Assembly: GCA_021613335.1 (NCBI GenBank)
Contig: JAJTWR010000467.1
Location: 266,127-330,126, forward strand
From: Whitmania pigra
Taxonomy: Eukaryota > Annelida > Clitellata > Hirudinida > Haemopidae
DNA length: 64,000 nucleotides
Reading direction: 5' to 3'
The notes beneath the pieces are model-generated. The model saw only the letters and a program-made list of their open reading frames with translations, was not told where the DNA came from and did no database searches. This document shows positions 39,785 to 50,355 of the stretch, one piece after another (the first letter of the stretch is position 1; each line of letters opens with the position of its first letter). The position numbers were made by a program, and so were the translations under genes.

Positions 39785-42400
39785 TGTTTGTAGCTTCGAG
39801 GACCGTATGGGAAAAGTCTTACTTATGACGAAAGATTTAAAGGTTACATTTACTGTAACATGTGATCAGTAGTTAATATAATTTATTTGTTAAGCAATAA
39901 CATTTAAAACAGCGGCTAAAATTATTTTGTTAATTAGTTTATATTAAAGACAGACAAAATAAAATTGCTTTAGACTTACAATTAATGTAATTCCCTTGGT
40001 TAATTTCAATATCATTAGAAATATCCGCTAACTAATAAATAACATGCTCCCAATAATAATTTACATTAACAACAATAATAATAATAATAAAAAGTGACTG
40101 GTTGTTGTTGTAAACAACTTGAATGCAAGTATTATTATTAATATGATTATTTATTACTGTTAATGAAAAAATTGTTAGATATAATGAATTTAAAACTACT
40201 CGAATCTAAACACATCATTATGTTGATAATAACAAGTGAGCGTGTTTGCATTGCTTTTCCTGTCAGAGGCTTTATATTGAAATCCAGAGTTAAGTACGAC
40301 TTTTTCAGCCGTTCTCTAAAAAGCGACAAAATAAAATAAAATAAAATAAATATATAAATGAATAACTTGCTATCATAAGCGAAAGTCGATATCAACTTCC
40401 AGACTGCATTTCAAAGAATTATTTTATCAAATAGTCGCATTTACGACTATTTAGATTGCTTGCAAATTGTAATTTATTCTGAATGATCTTCTCAAAAACC
40501 TGTTCTATCTTATTGTCATCTTGTGCTATCTTGTGAAAATTTAAAACAAGTCTCTTTTGTAGTTGAAAAATGAATCAATTTTCATGATTTTAACATTCAG
40601 TAAAATCAGTTGTTTTAATCAAATCAATCTCCTGTTAATTTCCGTGTTGTTTGGGTTCAATTCTTGTAAAGTCTGTTTTTTCAAGCCATGAATGAAATGA
40701 TAAAAGATGGTCATACAAGTCATTTAGCATTTATTAATTAATAATTATACTATTATTTGAAAAAAAAAACAGCCAACTCTTATTTAAATTATTTATCAGC
40801 TGACATTAAATCAAGATGTAGATTCTCACAATAAGCGCATTGTTGCTTGTAGTAATTTATAACATCATTGAAAATATTAAAATAATAGGTTGTCATAATA
40901 TTGTAATATTTGCAAATTAATAATTGACGCACCAGTGAGATCTTTACAACGCACGCACCTTTTTTAAAAACTCCATTCAAATGATTCAGTCAAAAGAATA
41001 TTTACATTAATCATTCTTTCTATTATTACTATTTACGTCAATCTTTGCAATAATTACACAAAGATTATTATTGCTAAGGCTTTGGTAATATATCATGGAC
41101 TTAGACGCAAGTTTTAAACGTTTTAAAGGTATGTAAAATCAAATATCAAAGTCATACATAAATATATTGGTTCATAATTTAGTGATGAGTTGATAATTTT
41201 ACAAGTGCTTTTATAAGTGCAATCACTTTTATCGAAAGACGAACGCGGTCAAAAGAGAAGGGTTTTTGAATAAAAAGCGTTATAAGTAGAGAAGTTCGTC
41301 TTAAAAGGGTTGAAAATATTTTCTATTCGAGATCATCGGTCCAAATTGTTGCTTTTGAGTTGCTTCACTTGTCGCTTGAGAGCGGAAATCATCTTAGAGG
41401 TTCTTCACTTTTACTTTGCATTCCTGAGCCTCATTCTTCAATTCTATTGTTTTCGAGCTGCAGCTGTTGGCAGGCATTAAGACCTTTTCATGCTTGTCGT
41501 GCCGAGAACAGCTTTCATATTGCTTGCATATAAGTGAGCTTAGTAATTGATAAAGAATAACATTTAAATAAATAACCAAATCTATTTTAAATAAAATAAG
41601 GATAGATAAAATTTGGTTTCCATAATAAAAAGTGAAATGTTGGTCAACATCCTGGAGGAGACCATTGGTACCCATAAATACCTTTATCCCTGCTACTCCC
41701 TATCCTTGGAAACTCGTGGATAACTTATGAAATTTTCTTGATTTGGGTTATGCCCGTGAGTGCAGGCGAAAAGATGTTGTGAGCAAGTGTAAATTGTTTA
41801 TGTATGCTCATTAAGTCATAATTCATAATTTAATTAAATTAAACCTTAAAATAAAAGCCTTTCAAATTGGCTATATTAGTCAAACATTGCACAAAATAAG
41901 GCCGAATTAAAAGGATAGATAACAAAATTGAGAGTAGCAAACAAGTTATGCACATCTTCAAATTTTTCAAAGTCTTGTCACACCATCTTAATGCATCTTT
42001 ACTGGAAATGAATTGTTAAGCATTGGAAGAAGTTTTTTTCCATCAATTCATTAGCTTCAATGTGAATTAAATCTTTATTACATGCTTCATAAACAAAAAG
42101 CCCTTTAAAACTTCCCGCTAATAAATGAAGGTCAAGACTCTTGATAAAGTCGTTATGAGAATTTTTATCCAACTCAGTTTGACATTTTCGTTCAACGTTT
42201 GGGAACACAACATTTCTGTTGAAAAGAAATAAGTGACAATCTGAGTGCATGCGTGACCTATCACTGAGTGGGTACCAGCTAATTGCTGGCCTAAACTCTC
42301 ATCCGTATGAGGGAATTAGTAAGACTAACAAACATCATATTGATTGACAAGTTTGAAATTTTAAAATAGATACAACTATTTGATGTAACTAATAAAGAAT
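39785..42400. other. 2.6 kb of AT-rich intergenic DNA
   Basis: Only short frames without recognisable composition (for example 41394-41675 and 41999-42250, minus). Short ATAAA and AATAAT runs. No transposon ends, RNA gene or splice-supported gene recognised. Confidence 0.4.
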
Positions 42401-42405
42401 AACGT

Positions 42406-42581
42406 GCAGGTTGGCCGAATGGGTTGAGGTCCTGCTTACGTCGGTAATGGCAACAGTCGTAATGTGTCGTGATCGAAATCCAGCATGCATTGCCGCCAGC
42501 GCCCTTGGGAAAGGAGCGCTATATAAATGGTTACAAGAGCCTCTTCTGCTATGCATATGGCGCTATATAAATGAAGTAAAA
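42406..42581 (+). repeat. tRNA(Leu/Ser)-derived SINE, copy 2
   Basis: A box TGGCCGAATGG at 42412-42422, the exact style of type II tRNAs (Leu, Ser). B box GTGATCGAAATCC at about 42469-42481. Core CAGCATGCATTGCCGCCAGC and GCCCTTGGGAAA. The tail GCGCTATATAAATG is present twice (about 42518 and 42561). This is a canonical SINE layout: tRNA head, unrelated body, short 3' tail probably matching a partner LINE. Confidence 0.8.
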
Positions 42582-43594
42582 TTGCAATTACAAGTTATTT
42601 GAATTTCTTGTTGGTGGATTCTGCTGTTACAAAAGATGTGAATTACAATTGTTAATAATTTCTTTAGCTGGCTTTGCTAAATTAATTTTTTTCTTTTTGT
42701 CAAGCTTTGCATGGTTCTGAGAAGGGCTTGTCAGCAATATAATAGAATAACTTAATAATACTAATAACAAGAACATCCTCAATAATAACAATTTGAGTAC
42801 AAGTATTTTAAGGCGTTATTCACCTTATTAATTGTTCCACTTGTTATGATGACTTAAGAGATGGTAAGAAATTGAGAAATAGAAAGAGAGAGAAAGAGAA
42901 AAAGAGAGAGATTGAAATGCATAAGCGTTCACTCAGACAATAAGACAAATAAATATCTCCTTATAATTGTCGAAGCGTGATAAAGGAGAACTATTTCGAC
43001 AATTCGGATCAAAGTTTTTCCAAGAGGATAACTTTCGTGTTTTGAAGTTAATTTTCGAACTTTTTGTCGCTCTGAGATTCCATTTTTCTGCACGTATATA
43101 TATATATATTTTTCGATATATCTCAAGCGATTGGTTAAATTAAAAGAATTTGTCTTCTCCGTTTGGAGGTAAGAACTTGTAATGATATTTAATTAAATAG
43201 TTAACTAAGTAAAATAAATCATTTATTTGGACGAGCAATTGGCTAGGTCAGTGAGGAATAGAATTTTTTAACAAATGTATTTATTTAACCATGTACAACA
43301 ATGAACCAACAGAAAAGATAAAAAAATAAAATAACTCTATCAGACTGACCATAATTAACACGTTAATAATTATACAATTTATATCGTTACTTCTGTGAAA
43401 ACAAACGTATATTTCTTATTATATTACATTTCTGCTTACGAGTTATAAAGTAAAGTTTGCGTAGCATTAAATGTAGCCCCTCGAGGCCAAAAAGAAAACT
43501 TGTGACAAGTAATTTAAAGGATGCAACATACATCCCATTAGTTTGTGAGGTTGTATACGATTAATAAATTCAGCCAAAAAGCCGAGGCCTGGGG
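42582..43594. other. AT-rich intergenic DNA with a short purine tract
   Basis: A GA-rich run (GAAAGAGAGAGAAAGAGAAA) lies near 42881-42911 and a TATATATATA run near 43096. No gene or transposon ends recognised. Confidence 0.4.
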
Positions 43595-44905
43595 CAGGGG
43601 TCCCCGGTCGGTCCCATGTTCTAAAACACGACCAGCTGCTTTTTGAAACATTTGGACAATGTTTGTTGCCAAAAAAAAAAACACTATAGACATAACGATA
43701 GTTCCAATCATATGATGATATACATTCCAAGAAAGCCAGCCAAATATGAATCATTTGGACAAAGTGTGGTGGTACTGTGACAGTCTTATTCAATAAACGC
43801 GGAGGTTTGTCTTGGGAGGCAACCAAATGAAGTCAGAGAACAGAATCAGGGTGCACGTGTTGCGGAAGCAATCGTATCACCTTGGTACAAAAGTGATCGG
43901 TGGGAGATAACCAATTCACATGCGTTCCTCTGGAAGAATTGCTTACTCATGGTTTGACCTATGTAGGAACCATGCTCATGAATAAACGAGACATTCCTCA
44001 AAGCAGTGGTAGATTAAATGGTACCGGGCCGCCCAAGAAACAATAAATTATTTCTATTAAAAAAAATTGAAATAGTTCGTTAGACTTGAGAACAACCGTT
44101 GCCATCTCTTTGTTATTTAACAGCTTATTGATTGATGTTGTTATAGTGATTAACCATATCAAAGCACACTCCCTTAATTCGCGCCTGTTTTTTTTTATGA
44201 GGAGATGGATGCAGATCACAGTTGCTTTCTCTTATATACAGAAATAAGAAAATGGTCCAGAGGCAAATCGCTGATTTCTCTCAGAAAAGAAGTCACCTTT
44301 GGCAGCACATTTCAGTGACAAAATATGGATCGCAAAACTGACTTACCTGAAATATATTCATCCAATGCTAAAATGCTCAATGAACTCAATCTGTTCCTTC
44401 AGGGGAAAATGACAACTGTTTTAAAGTTGGCAGACAAAGTAGCTGCATTTAATGCCAAACTGGAGTTGTGGGCGAGTGGACAGAGACATTTTGATCATTT
44501 TTCAGACATTAGCGGAGATTTTACGCAAGACTGAGCCTGAGCAGTCATTCATTCAGTTGGTGCACGATCACCTGTCTGCTTTTAAAACAGTTCGAGCGCT
44601 ACTTCCCAACACAAAAGGACCTCGGTTGTCATTGTCTCCTACTACCCCCAGATGGAACCGTCTCGTTACAAAGAAACAAGCTCAGGATTCTAATTTATTT
44701 AGCGTTCTAATGAGTTAAAATATTAAATCACCTTACATTCATTTTTTGGAGTAACTGCATTTTATTTTAAAGACATGTTTAAATACAATTAAATCAAATC
44801 AATCTAAAGTATAAACAATCAACGTCACCCCATTCCCGAGGGCCGCGGTAAAATCATCAAACTTTGACCGGTCCGCGGCGGTAAAAAGGCTGGGGACCGT
44901 TGCTG
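43595..44905 (+). mobile_element. Decayed hAT-like transposon (ZBED/SCAND3-type transposase relic)
   Basis: The right end, read on the minus strand, is CAGCAACGGTCCCCAGCC followed by ACCGCCGCGGACCGGT, close to the widespread hAT terminus CAGNGGTCCCCAACC...GCGGACCGG. A possible left end is CAGGGGTCCCCGGTCGG at 43595. Between them a frame from 44325 reads NAKMLNELNLFLQGKMTT then KVAAFNAKLELWASG, the conserved L-N-L-x-L-Q-G...F..KL.LW region of hAT-derived transposases. It is frameshifted near 44500, continuing AEILRKTEPEQSF in another frame. No matching target duplication was found, so the left boundary is tentative. Confidence 0.6.
44325..44718 (+). pseudogene. hAT transposase C-terminal fragment, frameshifted
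   Basis: The first 70 codons are one frame ending at a TGA near 44532. The following protein-like part (LAEILRKTEPEQS...) continues in the +1 frame to 44718. The pattern ELNLFLQG...AAFNAKLELW is the part of ZBED5/SCAND3/GTF2IRD2-like domesticated or active hAT transposases just upstream of the dimerisation domain. Catalytic residues are not visible. A relic, not an active gene. Confidence 0.6.
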
Positions 44906-45378
44906 TGGATGTTATATAACCAGTAATTTCTTACAATATTTAATTCCCATTAATGCAAAAAAATGTCTGATATTTTGTACATTGTATGGCTAGGTGAAAA
45001 AGACGTCAATTTGTCTAATTTATCAGTATATAAAATGATAGAAATGAGAAATATGGCACAAGTCGAACATCAACAACTACTCCTATTTTTGTTTGTAAGG
45101 CTTAGCAGACCCAATGTCATTTAGGTTTCTCTAAACTGAGAAGTATTTCGCCAAGATGGCTGACTCCATCTTTCTGACAACTGCATTTCTTCCAGTAAAT
45201 GAAATGGTGAACAGATTTGCACAGACCGATCGAAAAATTATTTTGTAACTGGAAACACATCAAAATGTAATTTAGACTACAACATTTCAAATTTGTTTTA
45301 GACTGTTTAGGATCTTAACTTTGTACATAATTTAGAATAAGTGAAATGTTTAGGATATCAATCATATCATATTACAAT

Positions 45379-45898
45379 TTTAAACGGTGACCCGTCATAA
45401 CAGCCCCGTCAAAATAGCCCCGCGTCAAAATAGCCCAGGACAATGTATTTAAAAAAAATTTGTAAATTGAATACATTAACCGATAACTGGTTCCAAATTT
45501 AATTCGAAATTAGTGGTTTGAAGATTTATCGTCTAAAATATTATTAGGATTCCGGCTACTTCCTCACTTTACATGGGCTTTTCAAGTTGGTATTTAATAT
45601 AAATTATCCTCACCTTATCATCACGTCATGTGGACATGTAACAAATCAGCAAAGAACCAATTCTACCGCTATTTTGACGGGGCTGTTTTGACGGGGCTAT
45701 TTTGTCGCCGGACTATACTGACGGGGCCGTTTTGTCGGGGCTGTTTTGACGGGGTTATTTTGTCTTGGGCTATTTTGTCACCGGGCTATATTGACGGGGC
45801 TGTTTTGTCGGGGCTGGTTTGACGGGGCTGTTTTGACGGGGCTATTTTGTCTTGGGCTATTTTGACGCCGAGCTGTTTTGACGGGGTGCCATTTTAAA
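45379..45898. mobile_element. Foldback element built from GACGGGGCTATTTT-type repeats
   Basis: The left arm reads GACCCGTCATAACAGCCCCG, TCAAAATAGCCCCGCGTCAA; the right part (45670-45888) has about ten degenerate copies of GACGGGGCTGTTTTG/GTCGCCGGGCTATATT in the opposite sense. Flanks TTTTAAACGGTGACCC and, inverted, GTTTAAAATGGCACCCC extend the inverted repeat. About 200 bases of unique AT-rich DNA lie between. No coding capacity. Confidence 0.7.
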
Positions 45899-46059
45899 CA
45901 TATCATAAAGCTTATTTTTTACATTTGCTTTAACTGGTTTGAGACTTTAATAATAATAATAATCTATTTTATCTTTAATTCTTTATTAATTATAATTGGT
46001 AGTTTTGATTTGAACAGTTTTAAATTTTTTTTCGACTGCGTCTGGCTTTCGCCCCTTTT

Positions 46060-46110
46060 CTAAACTTGAGCCCCCCAGCATTTTTCGCTGGTTGCGCCAC
46101 TGCTCATGGT
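46060..46110. repeat. Isolated hAT-like terminus
   Basis: On the minus strand CAGTGGCGCAACCAGCGAAA followed by a GGGGGGCTC run is the kind of G-rich terminus seen on many hAT MITEs. A loosely similar CAGTGGTAGATTAAAT occurs at about 44003 on the plus strand, but no target duplication joins the two. Confidence 0.35.
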
Positions 46111-46234
46111 GTAGGAAGCTCTCAGGACTGGAACGGTAGCGAAGTAGTGTTTTAGCTCATAAGATGTGACATCGAAGTCCAGATTAGGTTGTTTAAACGA
46201 TAGGCTGTTTTTTGTGTCGCTCTGTTTAAAGGAC

Positions 46235-47453
46235 GTCACAAGCAGAGATGTGCTTTAACTACTTAAAACTACTGTAGTTAACTATTTTTATAAAAAAGTA
46301 GTTAGTAACTATTTTTAACTACTTTTTAAATAAGTAGTTAGTAACTACTCCTTAACTACTTGCATACTTAACTGCTTTTTAACTATTTTTCAGTTGACAA
46401 TTGATAAAATTAATTTTCTGGACAACTGGACAAGACATAATTTATTAGCATATTTATTTACACTAGTGTAACATTATCAACAAAATTTTATTGTCCAAAT
46501 TAATCAAAAACAGAAGTACATAATGGATGTTTTAGGCGATCTCTTAAAAAAAATCATCATGTCGATATGATTATCCGATAATTTACATCGTCTGTTACAT
46601 AAAACCTGCCCTGCTACACTAAGTCTTTCAACTGCTGCCGAACTTGGTAATGTCGAATTAAGCTTGATGAATGCAGCACAAACAGTTGGATAATTAAGTA
46701 GGGTTTGTACATTTCTTGCGGAGTTTGATAAATAATAGGATGTAAGTATTGCATAAGTAAATTGGAATTTAGAAGTAGAATGATTATTGCTGGCATTATG
46801 TGTTTTAAAACAGAGGTACTTTAGCTGAATGTCTCCATCAACTAGCTGAGGAACACTTGCGTAACCAGAATTATGTGGCATGGAATTTGTTTTGTAACTT
46901 TTCAATCTACGAATCAAAACAAGTCGAAGGCTTTCCTAATGTCAGAAACTTTTGATTGTCATTCTTAGATTGATGGTCGATTATGAGCTGAACATTTTTT
47001 CATGATAGCTTTTCAGAGTCATTGGAAAACTAATATCAGGAATGATGTTGGAGAATCACACTTACAGATTGTTACCAAATATGGTTCGTCAGAGTTTTAG
47101 GCGCTCGATTACGTCTCACAATTTATATAAAACATTTTCAAAATACGGCTACTAAGTAATAATTCAGAAGTGAGAAATGGCGGTAGTAAGCAAAATTTGA
47201 AATCAAAGAAACAAAGCTTATAAAGTGATGTACCAAATTGGAAAATTGGAAAAAGTTTATTTTTGTTCATTTTATTTTAAAATTTTAACATTTTATTAAA
47301 AGTAGTTACCTATTTGTAGTTATTAACTACTTTAGAAGTGGTTAACTACTATTTTTAACTACTTTTTTAAGAGTAGTTATTAACTACTTTAAAGTAATTA
47401 ACAACTAGTAGTTAACTACGTATAGTTAGTAACTAGCCATCTCTGGTCACAAG
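46235..47453 (-). mobile_element. hAT transposon, 1203 bp, with perfect 8-bp target duplication
   Basis: The element spans 46243-47445: CAGAGATG at the left, CATCTCTG at the right (perfect 8-bp inverted termini). Flanks are GTCACAAG at 46235-46242 and GTCACAAG at 47446-47453, identical. Both ends are full of the subterminal motif AGTAGTTA/TAACTACT in both orientations. The interior carries a 3'-terminal transposase fragment on the minus strand (see 46504-46917). The element is too short for a full transposase (about 600 aa), so it is an internally deleted, non-autonomous copy. Confidence 0.9.
46504..46917 (-). pseudogene. hAT transposase dimerisation domain remnant
   Basis: A frame of 137 codons. 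Its second half reads LNSTLPSSAAVERLSVAGQV then CNRRCKLSDNHIDMMIFFKR, the signature of the C-terminal hAT dimerisation domain (LPSSAAVERLFSVAG...RR..LS). The N-terminal RNase-H-like catalytic part is absent. Lies wholly inside the 1203-bp hAT element. Confidence 0.85.
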
Positions 47454-47539
47454 GTCGACTCGCAAAAATGTTGAAATATTGAAAATATTTACCATTGTTT
47501 GAAATTTGTTGTCTTTGTTTACTTATTTATCGCAAAATA

Positions 47540-47871
47540 ATGGCGTCTTCGTCGAGTAGAAATCATTTTTGGGATTTTGAACAGAAAATATGATTTGTAA
47601 AGATGATGGAAATGGAGATTTCATCAGGAAGATAGCAGAAGAATGTAATTACGGCATAAAAGTTTTATTTTATGATAAAACAAATTGCGAACATTCGCGA
47701 AAAGAGAAAAAAAAGCCAGTACTTCTTGTAAACATAAGTACGTCTTTGAAGCCTAAGCAGATTTTGATGTGGCCGTGGAGCCAATCATTCAGGTCGACCA
47801 AATTCTATTGTCTACTGTTACTCCGGAGGAGAAGCACCTGCCAAAGATATCATAACAATGGACGGCTCTAG
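47540..47871 (+). pseudogene. Possible short decayed gene, family not recognised
   Basis: A start MASSSSRNHFWDFEQKI at 47540 is ended by TGA. One frame over, a 93-codon frame (47590-47871) reads ICKDDGNGDFIRKIAEECNY then GIKVLFYDKTNCEHSRKEKK, with protein-like composition unlike the AT-rich noise around it. An AATAAA lies near 48031. It could be a frameshifted small gene, a retrocopy fragment or chance. No homology recognised. Confidence 0.25.
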
Positions 47872-48219
47872 AGAATGCGAAAAAGATTAAATATTTTTTC
47901 AAACATATGGACAATGAAAAATTATTCAAATGTATTTATTAAAAGAATATTGTAATATAGCAAACCTAAAATATAAATGATTTTTTTACAATTAAAAACA
48001 TAAAACTTAAAAATTGTGTTTATTTCATTTTCAATAAACCTTCGTAAGTGTTTAGAATAGGATTTATTAATGGATCTTCAAGAAAGGGTGATTAAGACGA
48101 AAAGTCAACTTGATCATAAATTAGTATTTCCTCTCAAAAAGAAATGTAATGTAATAACAATGTAAATTATACCAAATAAAGATCATAGTAGAAAATTATT
48201 TTAACAAATATTAAAAAAA

Positions 48220-50355
48220 ATGACATATACTAGGAAACCGAAGAAAGAAGATTGGGCAATGGCGGGATCAAGAATAAGAAACGTAATATACATCATTATA
48301 ATAATAACAGCAGCATGCAAGACAGATACAACAACTGGATCTACAACTCCAACAACAACTGAATCTGAAACAACAGACACTATAACTGAATCTACAACAA
48401 CAGAAACTACAACTAAGTCTACAACTCCAGCTCCAACAACAACTGAATCTACAACAGTAGAAACTACAACTGAAACTACAACACCAGTTCCAACAACAAC
48501 TGAATCTACAACAGCAGCTCCAACAACAACTGAATCTACAACTGCAGAAACAACAACTGAATCTACTACAGTAGAAACTACAACTGAATCGACAACACCA
48601 GTTCCAACAACAACTGAATCTACAACACCAGCTCCAACTACAACTGAATATACAACTGCAGAAACTACAACTGAGTCTACAACTCAATCTCCAACAACAA
48701 CTGAATCTACAACAGTAGAAACTACAACTGAGTCTACAACTCCAGTTCCAACAACAACTGAATCTACAACACCAGTTCCAACAACAACTGAATCTACAAC
48801 AGTAGAAACTACAACTGAATCTACAACACCAGTTCCAACAACAACTGAATCTACAACTCCAGCTCCAACAACAACTGAATCTACTACAGTAGAAACTACA
48901 ACTGAATCTACAACACCAGTTCCAACAACAACTGAATCTACAACTGCAGAAACAACAACTGAATCTACAACAGCAGAAACAACAACTGAATCTACAACAG
49001 CAGAAACAACAACTGAATCTACAACACCAGTTTCAACAACAACTGAATCTACTACAGTAGAAACTACAACTGAGTCTACAACTCCAGTTCCAACAACAAC
49101 TGAATCTACAACTGCAGAAACAACAACTGAATCTACAACTCCAGCTCCAACAACAACTGAATCTACCACAGTAGAAACTACAACTGAATCTACAACACCA
49201 GTTCCAACAACAACTGAATCTACAACAGTAGAAACTACAACTGAATCTACAACACCAGTTCCAACAACAACTGAATCTACAACTCCAGCTCCAACAACAA
49301 CTGAATCTACTACAGTAGAAACTACAACTGAATCTACAACACCAGCTCCAACAACAACTGAATCTACAACAGTAGAAACTACAACTGAATCTACAACTCC
49401 AGCTCCAACAACAACTGAATCTACTACAGTAGAAACTACAACTGTATCTACAACACCAGCTCCAACAACAACTGAATCTACTACAGTAGAAACTACAACT
49501 GTATCTACAACACCAGCTCCAACAACAACTGAATCTACAACAGTAGAAACTACAACTGAATCTACAACTGCAGAAACTACAACTGAGTCTACAACTCCAG
49601 TTCCAACAACAACTGAATCTACAACTGCAGAAACAACAACTGAATCTTCAACTCCAGCTCCAACAACAACTGAATCTACTACAGTAGAAACTACAACTGA
49701 ATCTACAACACCAGCTCCAACAACAACTGAATCTACAACAGTAGAAACTACAACTGAATCTACAACACCAGCTCCAACAACAACTGAATCTACTACAGTA
49801 GAAACTACAACTGTATCTACAACACCAGCTCCAACAACAACTGAATCTACTACAGTAGAAACTACAACTGTATCTACAACACCAGCTCCAACAACAACTG
49901 AATCTACAACAGTAGAAACTACAACTGAATCTACAACTGCAGAAACTACAACTGAGTCTACAACTCCAGTTCCAACAACAACTGAATCTACAACTGCAGA
50001 AACAACAACTGAATCTTCAACTCCAGCTCCAACAACAACTGAATCTACTACAGTAGAAACTACAACTGAATCTACAACACCAGCTCCAACAACAACTGAA
50101 TCTACAACAGTAGAAACTACAACTGAATCTACAACTGCAGAAACTACAACGGAGTCTACAACTTCAGTTCCAACAACAACTGAATCTACAACTGCAGAAA
50201 CAACAACTGAATCTACAACACCAGCTCCAACTACAACTGAATATACAACTGCAGAAACTACAACTGAATCTACAACACCAGTTCCAACAACAACTGAATC
50301 TACAACTCCAGCTCCAACAACAACTGAATCTACTACAGTAGAACTACAAAACTGA
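48220..50355 (+). CDS. Mucin-like Thr/Ser-rich secreted protein, intact 5' part (711 codons)
   Basis: An open frame from ATG 48220. The in-frame ATG at 48259 gives a better signal peptide: MAGSRIRNVIYIIIIITAAC (basic n-region, Ile-rich core), so translation probably starts there. After a short entry (KTDTTTGSTTPTTTESETTD) the protein is nothing but S-T-T-x-T-T-T-E units, where x is VE or AE (9-aa units) or PAP, PVP, SVP (10-aa units). More than half of all residues are Thr, so dense O-glycosylation is expected: an extracellular mucus, cuticle or tunic component. The frame breaks at 50340 (GTAGAACTACAAAACTGA), where the standard unit has GTAGAAACTACAACTGAA, one base lost and two gained. The same coding pattern resumes at once and goes on to 64000, so this stop is probably not the true end. 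No downstream domain is in the window. Confidence 0.7.
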   Translation: MTYTRKPKKEDWAMAGSRIRNVIYIIIIITAACKTDTTTGSTTPTTTESETTDTITESTTTETTTKSTTPAPTTTESTTVETTTETTTPVPTTTESTTAAPTTTESTTAETTTESTTVETTTESTTPVPTTTESTTPAPTTTEYTTAETTTESTTQSPTTTESTTVETTTESTTPVPTTTESTTPVPTTTESTTVETTTESTTPVPTTTESTTPAPTTTESTTVETTTESTTPVPTTTESTTAETTTESTTAETTTESTTAETTTESTTPVSTTTESTTVETTTESTTPVPTTTESTTAETTTESTTPAPTTTESTTVETTTESTTPVPTTTESTTVETTTESTTPVPTTTESTTPAPTTTESTTVETTTESTTPAPTTTESTTVETTTESTTPAPTTTESTTVETTTVSTTPAPTTTESTTVETTTVSTTPAPTTTESTTVETTTESTTAETTTESTTPVPTTTESTTAETTTESSTPAPTTTESTTVETTTESTTPAPTTTESTTVETTTESTTPAPTTTESTTVETTTVSTTPAPTTTESTTVETTTVSTTPAPTTTESTTVETTTESTTAETTTESTTPVPTTTESTTAETTTESSTPAPTTTESTTVETTTESTTPAPTTTESTTVETTTESTTAETTTESTTSVPTTTESTTAETTTESTTPAPTTTEYTTAETTTESTTPVPTTTESTTPAPTTTESTTVELQN

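Noticed and set aside
42411..42480. Possible tRNA-Leu/Ser gene
   Set aside because: A and B boxes are present but no acceptor or anticodon stem can be folded, and the same body recurs at 39330; it is a SINE head.
43467..43826. 119-codon minus-strand frame MVASQDKPPRLLNKTV
   Set aside because: Overlaps the putative left end of the hAT relic and matches no family; it may be chance or element debris.
44003..46107. A 2.1-kb element bounded by CAGTGGTAGATT and GCGCCACTG
   Set aside because: Both ends look hAT-like, but the flanking 8-mers differ and the interval cuts through two other elements.
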